The notes under the pieces: model-generated
Database searches by the model: none
Seen by the model: the letters and a program-made list of their open reading frames with translations, nothing else
What the model was told of the DNA's origin: nothing
Shown here: piece after piece, positions 52,747 to 62,733 of the stretch
Layout: each line of letters starts with the position of its first letter
How positions within the stretch are numbered: the stretch's first letter is position 1
Source of the DNA: Sagittula marina
GTDB taxonomy: Bacteria > Pseudomonadota > Alphaproteobacteria > Rhodobacterales > Rhodobacteraceae
Length of the DNA: 64,000 nucleotides
NCBI RefSeq assembly: GCF_014196795.1
Contig: NZ_JACIEJ010000002.1
Coordinates: 124,001-188,000, forward strand
Reading direction: 5' to 3'
Position numbers and translations under genes: made by a program

Positions 52747-54273
52747 TTAAAACAAGCTTCCCTGCTCCGGCGGTGTCTTCCCGGGCTTGCTGCGCGGCTT
52801 CTGCTTCACAGTGGGCTGTTGGGTCGGTTCCCCGGCTGCAGAGCCAGTATGATCCAGTGAAAGCACGCCATCAGCAAACTCGATCTCCAACCGCTGAGCC
52901 GTTTGCGCCGCGTCCCGAGATGTAACCAACGCGCCGTCGCCCCGCACCACCGCGTAGCCGCGCTTGAGGGTCGCGCGATAGCCCAGCGTTTCGTTCAGAC
53001 GCCCAAGCGCGTCAACTTTGCTGCGCGCTTCAGCAATTCTTGCGCCCTGCACTTCCGACATTCTGTTGCCCAAGCGATCCAACCGCTCACGCCCCTGTGA
53101 CATCTCGCGCTGTACGCCACGCAGCGAAAGCCGCCCGGCGCGATCGGCCAGCCGAAGGCGCTCAGCCTCCAACGCGCGACGCAGGATCGACGGACGCAGC
53201 GAGCCTGTCACCTCTGACAGATGCAGGCGCTGTCGATCCACCCCACGCCGCAGTGCGGAAGGCAGGCGATCGCCCATCACGTCCAGACGTTGACGTGGCC
53301 CATCCATCAACGTCTCGGCACGTGGCAAGGCACGCCCGAGGTCACGCAATCGCTGGCCGCGATGCTCGATCCGCAGTCCCATGGCCCGCGTCATGCGCGC
53401 GCCGAAATCCCGCGTCACCGCCGCCAATTCCATACGCACTGGGACCGCGAGCTCGGCCGCTGCTGTGGGCGTAGGCGCGCGCCGATCCGAAACAAAGTCG
53501 ATCAGAGTCGTATCCGTTTCGTGGCCGACGGCTGAAATCAACGGAATGTCCGAGGCCGCCGCTGCCCGCGCCACCGCTTCTTCGTTGAAGCCCCAAAGGT
53601 CCTCAACCGATCCACCGCCCCGCGCCACGATAAGCAAATCAGGGCGCGGCAAGGGTCCGCCGGGCGTCATAGCGTTGAAGCCCTCGATGGCACGCACCAC
53701 TTCGGGTGCACATTTTGCACCTTGCACGGCCACGGGCCAGATCAGCACCTTGCGCGGAAACCGATCCCGCAACCGATGCAATATGTCCCGGATCACCGCA
53801 CCGGACGGTGAGGTCACAACGCCGATGATTTCCGGCAAATATGGCAAGGGTCGCTTCCGAGACTGGTCAAACAATCCCTCTGATGCCAACAGCGCCTTGC
53901 GCTTTTCCAGCATCGCCATCAAAGCGCCCGCCCCGGCCGGAGCAATATCCTCGATCACGATCTGATATTTGGACTGTCCGGGAAAGGTGGTCAGACGGCC
54001 CGTGGCAATGACCTCCATCCCCTCTTCGGGCTGGGTCGCCAACTTGGCCGCGACGCCTTTCCACATGACACCGGCAATCACCGACCGGTCATCCTTGAGA
54101 TCCATGTAGACGTGCCCGGACCTTGGCCGCGACACGCGCCCCACTTCGCCGCGTACCCGCACATGGCCAAAGCCGCCCTCGATGGCGCGTTTCACTGCGC
54201 CGGACAGTTCCGATACCGAGAATTCCGGCGTGTTGTCGGCCCCGCCAGCGCCATCGTCGTCGATCAAGTCCAT
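52747..54273 (-). CDS. xseA: Exodeoxyribonuclease VII large subunit
   Basis: XseA is the catalytic subunit of exonuclease VII, a single-strand DNA nuclease. At 508 residues it contains an N-terminal OB-fold (HVRVRGEVGRVSRPRSGHVY), the metal region PRPDLLIVARGGGSVEDLWG, ISAVGHETDTTLIDFVSDRR, and a long coiled-coil C-terminal part. I took the ATG at 54273 (MDLIDDDG). A longer in-frame extension upstream reads unlike the family and would overlap the purD promoter. The gene is divergent from purD. The small subunit xseB is not in this window. Confidence 0.94.
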   Translation of the reverse strand: MDLIDDDGAGGADNTPEFSVSELSGAVKRAIEGGFGHVRVRGEVGRVSRPRSGHVYMDLKDDRSVIAGVMWKGVAAKLATQPEEGMEVIATGRLTTFPGQSKYQIVIEDIAPAGAGALMAMLEKRKALLASEGLFDQSRKRPLPYLPEIIGVVTSPSGAVIRDILHRLRDRFPRKVLIWPVAVQGAKCAPEVVRAIEGFNAMTPGGPLPRPDLLIVARGGGSVEDLWGFNEEAVARAAAASDIPLISAVGHETDTTLIDFVSDRRAPTPTAAAELAVPVRMELAAVTRDFGARMTRAMGLRIEHRGQRLRDLGRALPRAETLMDGPRQRLDVMGDRLPSALRRGVDRQRLHLSEVTGSLRPSILRRALEAERLRLADRAGRLSLRGVQREMSQGRERLDRLGNRMSEVQGARIAEARSKVDALGRLNETLGYRATLKRGYAVVRGDGALVTSRDAAQTAQRLEIEFADGVLSLDHTGSAAGEPTQQPTVKQKPRSKPGKTPPEQGSLF

Positions 54274-54418
54274 CAGCCAAACCTTGCCCTTCACGCGCCC
54301 CGACCTTAAAGCACGGCTCAAGGAACCGAAAGCGCCCGCCTGCTTCTTTGGGCCCCGAAATATCTCGGGGATCTGAGGCTGGCCGAGGAAGGCGCCCGGC
54401 CAGACAAGGAGCACGCCC

Positions 54419-55681
54419 ATGAACATCCTCATCCTCGGCAGCGGTGGCCGCGAACATGCCCTCGCATGGGCTGCGCTCCAGAACCCGAAATGTGACAAAT
54501 TGATTGTCGCACCGGGCAACGCCGGCATCGCGCGTATCGCCGAATGTGCAAAAATCGACATAAATGACGGCGGCGTGGTGGCTGAATTCGCCGCAGAGAA
54601 CGCCATCGATCTGGTTATCATCGGACCCGAGGCGCCGCTGGCGGCAGGGGTTGCAGACCGTTTGCGCGAGGCAGGCCTTTCAGTTTTCGGCCCTTCCGCC
54701 GAGGCGGCAAAGCTTGAAGCCTCCAAATCCTTTACCAAGGAAATCTGCGACGCCTGCGACGCGCCCACCGCTGCTTATGGACATTTCACCGACGCCGATG
54801 CAGCAAAGGCCCATATTCGCGCAGGAACTGCCCCGGTCGTGGTCAAGGCAGATGGACTGGCCGCAGGCAAAGGCGTGATTATCGCCGAAACCCTCGACAA
54901 GGCCTGTGACGCCGTGGACGACATGTTTGGCGGCATCTTCGGTGGCGCGGGCGCAGAAGTCGTGATCGAAGAGTTCATGACCGGCGAAGAGGCGTCCTTC
55001 TTCGTCCTTGTGGACGGCAACGACTGCCTCCCCATCGGCACAGCGCAAGACCACAAGCGCGTCGGAGAGGGCGACACGGGTCCGAACACGGGCGGCATGG
55101 GTGCCTATTCTCCCGCACCGATCATGGACGAAGCCGTGACGCAAAAAGCGTTGGACGAAATCGTGCGGCCCTGCATGGCCGAGATGGTCAAACGCGGCAC
55201 ACCCTATCAGGGCGTCCTCTATGTCGGTCTGATGATCGAAAATGGCCAACCGCGCCTTGTGGAATACAACGCACGCTTTGGCGACCCGGAATGCCAGGTG
55301 CTGATGCTCCGGCTGGGCGCACAGGCGCTCGACCTGATCCAGGCCTGTGCCGAGAGGCGCCTGTCAGAGGCCCAGGTCAACTGGGCTGACGATCACGCGA
55401 TGACCGTTGTGCTGGCCGCCGAAGGCTACCCCGGTGATTACGAAAAAGGCACTGTGATCAGCGGTCTCGACAAGCTGACAGAGGATTCCATGAGCGTCAT
55501 GTTCCATGCCGGCACGACTGAGAAAGATGGCGCGATCACCGCATCAGGTGGGCGGGTCCTGAACGCCACCGCTCGCGGTGCGACTCTGCAGGAAGCCCGC
55601 GACCGCGCTTACGCAATGGTGGATGCCGTGGAGTGGCCGCAGGGCTTTTGTCGCCGGGATATCGGATGGCGCGCCCTCTGA
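54419..55681 (+). CDS. purD: Phosphoribosylamine-glycine ligase (GAR synthetase)
   Basis: PurD joins phosphoribosylamine and glycine with ATP in purine synthesis. The 420 residues start NILILGSGGREHALAWALQN-like and show the ATP-grasp body: VVKADGLAAGKGVIIA, VIEEFMTGEEASFFVLVDGN, PNTGGMGAYSPAPIMD and ARFGDPECQVLMLRL. Length and motifs are typical. It is divergent from xseA, with a small hairpin between (CCCCGA...TCGGGG near 54352-54369). Confidence 0.96.
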   Translation: MNILILGSGGREHALAWAALQNPKCDKLIVAPGNAGIARIAECAKIDINDGGVVAEFAAENAIDLVIIGPEAPLAAGVADRLREAGLSVFGPSAEAAKLEASKSFTKEICDACDAPTAAYGHFTDADAAKAHIRAGTAPVVVKADGLAAGKGVIIAETLDKACDAVDDMFGGIFGGAGAEVVIEEFMTGEEASFFVLVDGNDCLPIGTAQDHKRVGEGDTGPNTGGMGAYSPAPIMDEAVTQKALDEIVRPCMAEMVKRGTPYQGVLYVGLMIENGQPRLVEYNARFGDPECQVLMLRLGAQALDLIQACAERRLSEAQVNWADDHAMTVVLAAEGYPGDYEKGTVISGLDKLTEDSMSVMFHAGTTEKDGAITASGGRVLNATARGATLQEARDRAYAMVDAVEWPQGFCRRDIGWRAL

Positions 55682-55714
55682 GCACATACCATTGCACACG
55701 TAATGTTCGGCGCT

Positions 55715-56272
55715 TCAGCCGGGCGTTATGACCTCAGCCTCTGTGACGATCAGGTCCAGAGGCTGATCCGTGTCTTCCAAAGGCAGGTCAGCCATTTCCT
55801 GCGCAGCAAATGCAAATCCGATGGCCATGGTCGCGCGCTTGGCCCGCAATTTCTCCAGTGTGCGGTCGTAAAAACCACCGCCGTAGCCCAGCCGCCCACC
55901 AGCCCGGGAAAACGCCACCAATGGCACGATCAGGATTTCAGGCTCCATCCTTTCACCAGACGCCGGGATGAGAGCTCCAAACGCTCCGACCGTCATCTCG
56001 CAGTTTGGCTCCCACACGCCAAAGGTCAGCGGCTGACCTGCTGCCTCGATCACCGGAACGCCGACCACACCATATGCCGACGCCTCGGCCATGGCGGCCA
56101 CAGGGTCGATCTCCGTCCGTATCGCCATGTAGCCGGCCGTGGCCACGCCCCGATAGCCCGCCAAAATCTCGCTCAATCTGCCGGCCTGGCCAGGCAATCG
56201 GCTGTCAAACGCCGCCTTGCGCGCAGCAAACGCCGCCTTGCGCGCCTCAGCTTTGCGGTCATCAAGGCTCAT
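55715..56272 (-). CDS. 5-formyltetrahydrofolate cyclo-ligase
   Basis: This ATP-dependent enzyme converts 5-formyl-THF to 5,10-methenyl-THF. The 185-residue protein carries ARKAAFAARKAAFDSRLPGQ at the start, then TFGVWEPNCEMTVGAFGALI and PLVAFSRAGGRLGYGGGFYD, the family signature with the phosphate-binding GRLGYGGGFYD. It overlaps mgtE by four bases, so both are one transcript. One-carbon metabolism next to purD is a sensible neighbourhood, although on the opposite strand. Confidence 0.92.
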   Translation of the reverse strand: MSLDDRKAEARKAAFAARKAAFDSRLPGQAGRLSEILAGYRGVATAGYMAIRTEIDPVAAMAEASAYGVVGVPVIEAAGQPLTFGVWEPNCEMTVGAFGALIPASGERMEPEILIVPLVAFSRAGGRLGYGGGFYDRTLEKLRAKRATMAIGFAFAAQEMADLPLEDTDQPLDLIVTEAEVITPG

Positions 56273-57660
56273 AGCAGCACCACCACCGCCAAGCCAAGAA
56301 AGGCGAAGAAGCCAACCACATCCGTTACGGTCGTCACAAACGCGCCAGAAGCCAGCGCCGGATCAACACCGACCTTTTCCAAAACCACAGGGATCATAAT
56401 GCCCGCCAACCCGGCGATGACCATATTGATCACCATGGCTGTTGCGATGACGCCACCGAGTGCGGGCGAACCGAACCAGATGATGCCAACGATTCCCATG
56501 ACCACGGCAAAAGCCATGCCATTGATAAGCCCCACAACGCCTTCTCGCCTGATAACCCGCCAAAGGTTCGACCCGGTAAGGTCTTTTGTGGCCAGAGCAC
56601 GCACGGCAACAGTCAGGGACTGCGTCCCTGCGTTCCCGCCCATGGACGCGACGATAGGCATCAACACCGCCAACGCCACCACTTCTGTGATGGCTGCTTC
56701 GAACTGCGCAATCACCAGCGACGCCAGAACCGCGGTCACAAGGTTCACCCCAAGCCACGGGATACGGCGCTTCACCGTGTCGACCACCCTGTCCGACAGC
56801 CGCGATTCACCATCCACACCGGCAAGCCGCAGGATGTCTTCTTCGTTTTCTTCATCCAGAACGGTCATGGCGTCATCGATCGTGATGACACCAACGAGCC
56901 GCTCATTGCCATCCACCACCGGTGCCGAGATCAAGTGGTATTGGTTGAAGGCATAGGCCACTTCCCCCTCGTCGCGCAGCACCGGTATGACATGAAACGA
57001 CTCTTCGGCGATGGACTTCAGCGTCACATCCCGCGCCGACGACATGATCCGACCCAGGGTCACATTCCCCACGGGGCGCAGCTTTGGGTCCACCAGAACC
57101 ATGTGGTAAAATTGTTCCGGCAGGTAGTCCGTGGAGCGCATGAAATCGATGGCCTCACCAACGCTCCAGTGTTCCGGCGCCATGACCACTTCGCGCTGCA
57201 TCAAACGCCCGGCCGAGAACTCGGGATAGGTCAGCGACTGCTGAACAGCGAGACGGCCGCTTTCTGTCAGAACATCAAGGATCGCGCCTTGCTGCGTTTC
57301 ATCGAGATCCTCGATCAGATCGACCACGTCGTCCGAATCCAGTTCCCGCACGGCCTCTGCCAGGACCTGCGGCGACAGGGCGCTGATCACCTCCTCGCGC
57401 AGTGTTTCATCCAGCTCCGACAGAATGTCGCCGTCGAATTCCTGACCGTACAGACGGATCAGCCGCATCCGGTCGAAGGCATTCACCTGTTCCAAAAGGT
57501 CGGCGATGTCTGCCGCGTGCAGCGGCTCCATCAGCGCGACAAGCTGGTCCCGGTCTTCCGTATCGACGGCATACAGAATCTGGGCAACCGCCTTGCGGTT
57601 CAGATCATAGCCCTCGTCACGCACCTCTTCCGTTTCGGGTGCTTCGCTGGTCTCTGCCAT
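56269..57660 (-). CDS. mgtE: MgtE-type magnesium transporter
   Basis: The 463-residue channel has an N-terminal superhelical domain (ADIADLLEQVNAFDRMRLIR) and two CBS domains (VGNVTLGRIMSSARDVTLKS and LVGVITIDDAMTVLDEENEE). It then has a five-helix transmembrane domain with RIPWLGVNLVTAVLASLVIA and the pore-lining PIVASMGGNAGTQSLTVAVR. CBS domains sense cytosolic Mg and gate the channel. The gene is the first of a two-gene unit with the cyclo-ligase and divergent from guaD. Confidence 0.95.
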   Translation of the reverse strand: MAETSEAPETEEVRDEGYDLNRKAVAQILYAVDTEDRDQLVALMEPLHAADIADLLEQVNAFDRMRLIRLYGQEFDGDILSELDETLREEVISALSPQVLAEAVRELDSDDVVDLIEDLDETQQGAILDVLTESGRLAVQQSLTYPEFSAGRLMQREVVMAPEHWSVGEAIDFMRSTDYLPEQFYHMVLVDPKLRPVGNVTLGRIMSSARDVTLKSIAEESFHVIPVLRDEGEVAYAFNQYHLISAPVVDGNERLVGVITIDDAMTVLDEENEEDILRLAGVDGESRLSDRVVDTVKRRIPWLGVNLVTAVLASLVIAQFEAAITEVVALAVLMPIVASMGGNAGTQSLTVAVRALATKDLTGSNLWRVIRREGVVGLINGMAFAVVMGIVGIIWFGSPALGGVIATAMVINMVIAGLAGIMIPVVLEKVGVDPALASGAFVTTVTDVVGFFAFLGLAVVVLL

Positions 57661-57772
57661 TTGGGTGCCTCCGCCTGTATCGGTCCGAACACTACGTCAT
57701 CACCCATCAGAGCAACAGGCCCGATTGTCCTTTTGCGCGCGCAGCATTACCCTATGCGCAAAGGAGATCCAG

Positions 57773-59056
57773 ATGACCGCAACGCTGCACCTTGGACAGT
57801 TGATCCAGTTCAACGCAAACCCGTTTTTCGAGGGCGCAAATGCTGCAAAACATGTCATCGAAGGTGCAATATTGGTCGATAATGGCATGGTCGAACAGGT
57901 CGGTGAAGCACAGACCCTTCGGGCTGAACATCCTGATGCTGCGGTGCAGGATCACGGCACCCATTTGCTATTGCCAGGCTTTATCGACGCACATGCGCAC
58001 TATCCCCAGACAGGTATGATCGCGAGTTGGGGCAAACGTCTGATCGATTGGCTCAACAGCTATACCTTTCCGGAGGAAATCCGGTTCCAAGACCCGGCCT
58101 ACGCCAAGGAGATGGCAGAACGCTACCTCGACATCTTGCTCGCACATGGCACCACGACGGTCTGCAGTTTTTGCACCATTCACCCGACATCCGTCGATGC
58201 GTTGTTTGAGGCGGCAGCCAAGCGCAACATGCGTGTGTTTGCAGGGAAAACCTGCATGGACCGCAACGCACCCGACGCGCTTAAAGACATGGCACAAACT
58301 GCATATGACGACAGCAAGGCGTTGCTGGACCGTTGGCATAGAAAAGGCCGCGCTTCCTATGTCATCACACCACGCTTTTCGCCCACCTCCACGCCAGAAC
58401 AGCTGTCTGCGCTGGGTCAACTTTGGGCGGAACATCCAGACTGCCTGATGCAAACCCATCTGTCAGAGCAGGTGGACGAAATCGACTGGGTGCTGTCGCT
58501 TTTTCCGAAAGCAAGAGACTATCTGGATACTTACGAAGCGCATGGACTGCTTGGGCGGAATGGCCTTTACGGGCACGCCATCCACCTGACGGATCGGGAA
58601 AGATCCCGCCTCAAAGAGGTCGGAGCAGGACTGATTCACTGCCCAACGTCGAATACCTTCATCGGATCCGGATTGTTCGACATGGATGGTTTGACGCAAG
58701 CGGGCCATACGGTGGGGCTTGCAACGGACACTGGCGGCGGCTCTTCTTTTTCGATGCTGCGCAGCATGGCAGCGGCCTACGAGATCGGCCAACTCCGCGG
58801 TCGCGCGCTGCACCCGTCAGAACTGCTTTGGCTCGCCACAGAAGGCTCCGCCGCTGCACTGCGAGACGACAGTATCGGGCGGCTTGTGCCCGGCGCCGCG
58901 GCGGATTTCATCGCGGTCGACCTGGCCTCCACCCCAGCCATCGCCCAACGCGCCACACGCGCCGACGACATATGGGAGGCGCTCTTTCCGACCATTATGA
59001 TGGGCGACGACCGCGCCATCGTGCAGACATGGGTTGCGGGCAGTCCCGCCCTCTAG
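57773..59056 (+). CDS. guaD: Guanine deaminase
   Basis: GuaD turns guanine into xanthine. The 427-residue amidohydrolase has the metal motif PGFIDAHAHYPQTGMIASWG, the second histidine pair MQTHLSEQVDEIDWVL, GHAIHLTDRERSRLKEVGAG and the catalytic aspartate region GLATDTGGGSSFSMLRSMA. The start with an AAGGAG site is at 57773. A related amidohydrolase lies on the other strand at 60529, so two purine-type deaminases are close together. Xanthine dehydrogenase genes are not in the window. Confidence 0.93.
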   Translation: MTATLHLGQLIQFNANPFFEGANAAKHVIEGAILVDNGMVEQVGEAQTLRAEHPDAAVQDHGTHLLLPGFIDAHAHYPQTGMIASWGKRLIDWLNSYTFPEEIRFQDPAYAKEMAERYLDILLAHGTTTVCSFCTIHPTSVDALFEAAAKRNMRVFAGKTCMDRNAPDALKDMAQTAYDDSKALLDRWHRKGRASYVITPRFSPTSTPEQLSALGQLWAEHPDCLMQTHLSEQVDEIDWVLSLFPKARDYLDTYEAHGLLGRNGLYGHAIHLTDRERSRLKEVGAGLIHCPTSNTFIGSGLFDMDGLTQAGHTVGLATDTGGGSSFSMLRSMAAAYEIGQLRGRALHPSELLWLATEGSAAALRDDSIGRLVPGAAADFIAVDLASTPAIAQRATRADDIWEALFPTIMMGDDRAIVQTWVAGSPAL

Positions 59057-59088
59057 GAATTGGCGATCAAACTGAGGCTGCTGAGCGC

Positions 59089-59538
59089 TCAGCAGCCATC
59101 CTTCCCCAGCACCAACACCCAGATATCTCCAGGTGCACGGACAAGCCCGTAATCCACCACGTCCGGATTCAGAATATTACTTCGATGCCCCGGCGATTGC
59201 ACCCAATCGCCCAGCACTTCATGCACTGACTGCTGTCCCTTGGCGATGTTCTCGGCAATGGCACAAGCTGCGTACCCAGCCGCCCGAGCACGCTGCAGCA
59301 CATTGCTGCCGCTGGAGCCTTGATGATCGAAGAACCCGCGGCGGGCCATATCCAGCGCGTGCGCTTTAGCGGCTTCCTCCAGTTGCGCGGAGGGCGCCAA
59401 GGGCCCAAGGCCCTGCTCTGCCCGAAACCCATTCAGCATCTGACGCACGGGCTGCGCGTCACTGCTCTGCGGCAAACTGCCAGCCATCGAAATACCTATC
59501 ACAATCGGCGCGATCTGATGAAAAATGCCGTTTCTCAT
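59089..59538 (-). CDS. Secreted CAP/SCP-domain protein
   Basis: The 149-residue protein has an N-terminal hydrophobic segment (FHQIAPIVIGISMAGSLPQS) that acts as a signal peptide. A CAP domain follows with LNGFRAEQGLGPLAPSAQLE, HALDMARRGFFDHQGSSGSN, IAENIAKG and WVQSPGHRSNILNPDVVDYG. All are SCP-like family positions. Two cysteines (YAACAIAEN and the terminal GKDGC) could form a disulfide. Bacterial CAP proteins have roles at the cell surface, but no precise function can be given. Confidence 0.9.
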   Translation of the reverse strand: MRNGIFHQIAPIVIGISMAGSLPQSSDAQPVRQMLNGFRAEQGLGPLAPSAQLEEAAKAHALDMARRGFFDHQGSSGSNVLQRARAAGYAACAIAENIAKGQQSVHEVLGDWVQSPGHRSNILNPDVVDYGLVRAPGDIWVLVLGKDGC

Positions 59539-60528
59539 TCTCGAATGTCCCTAACATATTCCCGACGCGACAATACCGTAGGCGATAATATATGTCGCAA
59601 ACCCAAGCCCTGCTGGCGATTGTATCTATCCGTGATCGGCTTGGTTAATGTCGAATGCCTTCTGCTTTGTCATAGCTCTCATCCGCGCATTGAACCGCTG
59701 TTCCTCTTCGTCCGTGCGGAACTGACCGGCGGCTTCTTTAAAGCGTGCACGCCAGAATTTTAATTTTGCCACAAAGCCCAAGCCATCGCTGATAGTTCCG
59801 CCATTTCTTGGGTCGCTGGCATCGTTTCACCGATCGCTGCGTAAGCGTACGTCCCTTTTCTTCAAACAGAGTGAGTTTAAATGCTCTGTGACGCGCCTGC
59901 CAATAGCGATGTACGGGTTGAGCGCCACGATCCGGCCCCGAAGCTTCGCGACCTGCCACTCGAAGTCTTGAACCATGCCGCGCGCAGATCAACACCCGCA
60001 GGATCTCTGAGCAGCGGGCCTTGGACAAACACTCTGGCGCAGACTGTCTCCTTGTTCGGCTGGGCACTGCGCAGGCAGAGGTCGACGGCTCGCCAAGGCA
60101 ATGATCCCACTCGTAAAAGATCCCCGCATTGGTCAACTCCGCGCGTCAATCTGCAGGGTTCTGCCGATTGAACCGTCCACTGCGCGAGAGGCATCATGTG
60201 GGGCCACAATTCGCAACCAACGTGCCTGCCCTTCTGACACTTCCAAGGCTTCGCCAGGGTATCAACTGAAGCGCGAGGGCTTTGCGGTCGCGTCGGCCAT
60301 GTTTGCATCATGATTACGACAAGCGTTGCTTTGGTCAAATCCGCAACGACGCAGTGCGGGCGACAGGGCCACTCTGCCAGTTGATGTCGTCGATTTGTGT
60401 GAAAGCGGCTGCGTCGTCGTGCTTGCAGGCTTTGCGCGGAGCTGCCGTCTCGAACCCCGTCTAACGTATTGCGTTGAACACAGGGTCTCACCTTGGCTTT
60501 GCAAATATGCAATCTCGAGACCACTGGA
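59539..60528. other. Long interval with no recognisable gene
   Basis: Nearly a kilobase lies between the CAP gene and the amidohydrolase. The open frames here are short or lack a ribosome site, and none resembles a family I know. Protein-like patches occur in changing frames, as in a decayed gene, but I cannot name one. No IS terminal repeats, tRNA or strong hairpins were found. Confidence 0.4.
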
Positions 60529-61860
60529 TCACGCCAAGCGCGCGGCCAACTTATTTTGTCGCCGGATCGCTTTAGATACGTCGAAAGTCACCACATGCCC
60601 ATCCCGCACGATCTGACGGCCTTCAACCAGCAGATGCTTCACCCGCGTCGGACCTGCCAGCAACAGCGCCGCCGGATCCCAGCTTCCGGCACTCTCGATC
60701 CCCGAAACATCCCACATCGCGATATCCGCGCGTTTCCCCACAGCAATTTGACCGCAGTCCTGCCGCCCCAGCACCTCTGCGCCGCCACGCGTTGCAATCC
60801 GCAACGCCTCTCGTGCGCTCATGGCATCGGCCCCCCGCGTCACGCGCTGCAACAGCAGGGCCTGCCGGGCTTCGCCGATCAGATTGCCCGCGTCGTTTGA
60901 CGCCGAGCCGTCCACGCCAAGCCCGACCTTCACGCCCGCATCACGCATGGCCCGGACTGGCGCAATGCCAGACCCCAGCCGACAGTTGGAACATGGGCAA
61001 TGCGCCACCCCGGTTCGCGAACGGGCAAAAAGGTCGATTTCTGCTCCGTCCAGTTTTACACAATGCGCATGCCAGACGTCGTCTCCAGTCCAACCCAGGT
61101 CTTCCGCATATTGGCCTGGGCGGCACCCGAAATGGGCCTCGCTATAGGCGACGTCTTCGTCATTTTCCGCCAGATGGGTGTGCAGCATGACCCCCTTGTC
61201 ACGCGCCAGAAGCGCGGCTTCGCGCATCAAATCGCGGCTGACCGAGAACGGTGAGCAAGGCGCGACACCGACCCGCACCATCGCTCCCTCTGTCGCATCA
61301 TGAAACGCATCGATCACACGGATGCAGTCCTCCAGGATCGCGCTCTCCGGCTCCACCAGCGCATCAGGAGGCAATCCACCGTCGCTTTCACCGATGGACA
61401 TGGCCCCGCGTGTGGGATGAAAGCGCAACCCCACCTCACGCGCAGCCGCAATCGTATCATCCAGGCGGGCGCCATTGGGGTACAGGTACAGATGGTCGGA
61501 GGTCAGCGTGCAGCCAGACAGCGCCAGCTCCGCCAGGCCAATCTGCGCAGAAGTGAACATCTCCTCGGGGCCGAACTTCGCCCAAATGGGGTAGAGCGTC
61601 TGTAGCCAGCCAAACAGCAGCGCGTCCTGCCCACCAGGTACGGCGCGCGTCAAGGTCTGATACAGGTGATGATGGGTGTTGACCAAGCCCGGCGTGACAA
61701 CACAGGACGCAGCATCGATCACCTCGCCGGTGCTGGTCAGCCCCGTGCCGATTTCTGCAATGACTCCGTCCGACACCCGGATATCGACGCCCGAAAGCTC
61801 CGCCCCTGCGTCATCCATCGTCAGTACCGTTTGCGCGTTGCGGATCAGCCAATCGGTCAT
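60529..61860 (-). CDS. Amidohydrolase, 8-oxoguanine-deaminase type
   Basis: The 443-residue enzyme is of the ATZ/TRZ amidohydrolase group. It has metal ligands in VTPGLVNTHHHLYQTLTRAV, the central VMLHTHLAENDEDVAYSEAH, CVKLDGAEIDLFARSRTGVA with AHCPCSNCRLGSGIAPVRAM, and the aspartate in LGVDGSASNDAGNLIGEA. This combination matches 8-oxoguanine deaminases, which clear an oxidised purine. Proof would need assay, since near relatives deaminate other rings. It is followed by the HisN-type gene in the same direction, 12 bases apart. Confidence 0.85.
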   Translation of the reverse strand: MTDWLIRNAQTVLTMDDAGAELSGVDIRVSDGVIAEIGTGLTSTGEVIDAASCVVTPGLVNTHHHLYQTLTRAVPGGQDALLFGWLQTLYPIWAKFGPEEMFTSAQIGLAELALSGCTLTSDHLYLYPNGARLDDTIAAAREVGLRFHPTRGAMSIGESDGGLPPDALVEPESAILEDCIRVIDAFHDATEGAMVRVGVAPCSPFSVSRDLMREAALLARDKGVMLHTHLAENDEDVAYSEAHFGCRPGQYAEDLGWTGDDVWHAHCVKLDGAEIDLFARSRTGVAHCPCSNCRLGSGIAPVRAMRDAGVKVGLGVDGSASNDAGNLIGEARQALLLQRVTRGADAMSAREALRIATRGGAEVLGRQDCGQIAVGKRADIAMWDVSGIESAGSWDPAALLLAGPTRVKHLLVEGRQIVRDGHVVTFDVSKAIRRQNKLAARLA

Positions 61861-61871
61861 ATGGTGCCCCT

Positions 61872-62681
61872 TCAGAAGCGTTTGAGGATCTCCAGCGCCT
61901 GCGCGTGTATGCTCGGGTTGGCCGCTGCGAGGACCCTTCCACCGTCGTGCGCGGGTCCGCCCTGCCAGTTGGTGACGATGCCCCCTGCCCCTTGGATGAC
62001 GGCCAGCGGCCCCTGGATGTCATAGGCTTGCAGCCCCGCCTCGATCACAAGGTCGATCTGGCCCATCGCCAACAGCGCGTAAGCGTAGCAATCCATGCCA
62101 TAGCGCACCAGCTGGACCTCATCACGAACGGCCTCAAAGCCTGCACGCTCCGCCAGGGTGCCTACTTCGGGAAAGGTTGTGAACAAAATCGCATCGCCCA
62201 GCGCACCGGTGGTCCGCGTGCACAGCGCTCCACCGCCGCGCGGACTTTGCCAATTGGCCATGCCCAAACCGCCGCGGAACCGCTCTCCCGTATAGGGTTG
62301 GTCTATCATGCCAAAGCGCGGCCCGGTCTCGTCAGAGACGGCAATCAGCACGCCCCACGTGGCCGTGCCAGACATAAACGCGCGGGTGCCGTCAATCGGG
62401 TCCAAAACCCAAGTCATCCCCGTGCTGCCGCTTTTATGTCCGAATTCTTCGCCAAGGATTGCATCGTCGGGCCGACGCGTTGCCAGAACGGCGCGCATGG
62501 CCTGTTCCGCTGCCTTGTCTGCTGCTGTGACAGGATCAAACCCCGTGCTCAGCTTGTTTTGCACCTCAAGCCCGCCGGATTGGCGGAAGTATGGTAAGAT
62601 AACGTCTCGCGCTGCATCGGCGAGTGCCTCAGCAGTGGAGGTCAACTCCTCTGCCAGCTCTTTTGAGATATCCACCAGCAT
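61872..62681 (-). CDS. hisN: HisN-type inositol-monophosphatase-family histidinol phosphatase
   Basis: The 269-residue phosphatase has the family motifs GFDPVTAADKAAEQAM, DDAILGEEFGHKSG, WVLDPIDGTRAFMSG and, near the end, AYDIQGPLAVIQGAGGIVTN. The metal sites in EE, DPIDGT and the final D are conserved. IMPase-like proteins with this length and the GTRAFMSG loop are the alphaproteobacterial HisN, which removes phosphate from histidinol phosphate. Since other his genes are not nearby, a general inositol monophosphatase role cannot be excluded. Confidence 0.82.
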   Translation of the reverse strand: MLVDISKELAEELTSTAEALADAARDVILPYFRQSGGLEVQNKLSTGFDPVTAADKAAEQAMRAVLATRRPDDAILGEEFGHKSGSTGMTWVLDPIDGTRAFMSGTATWGVLIAVSDETGPRFGMIDQPYTGERFRGGLGMANWQSPRGGGALCTRTTGALGDAILFTTFPEVGTLAERAGFEAVRDEVQLVRYGMDCYAYALLAMGQIDLVIEAGLQAYDIQGPLAVIQGAGGIVTNWQGGPAHDGGRVLAAANPSIHAQALEILKRF

Positions 62682-62733
62682 TACCTCTGCGTTAGCCAGA
62701 CCCTCCTCCGGCTATCGCAGATAATGTCTTGGC

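Noticed and set aside
59877-60524. 215-codon minus-strand ORF in the gap before the amidohydrolase
   Set aside because: No recognisable motif, competing frames on both strands of similar length, and no ribosome site.
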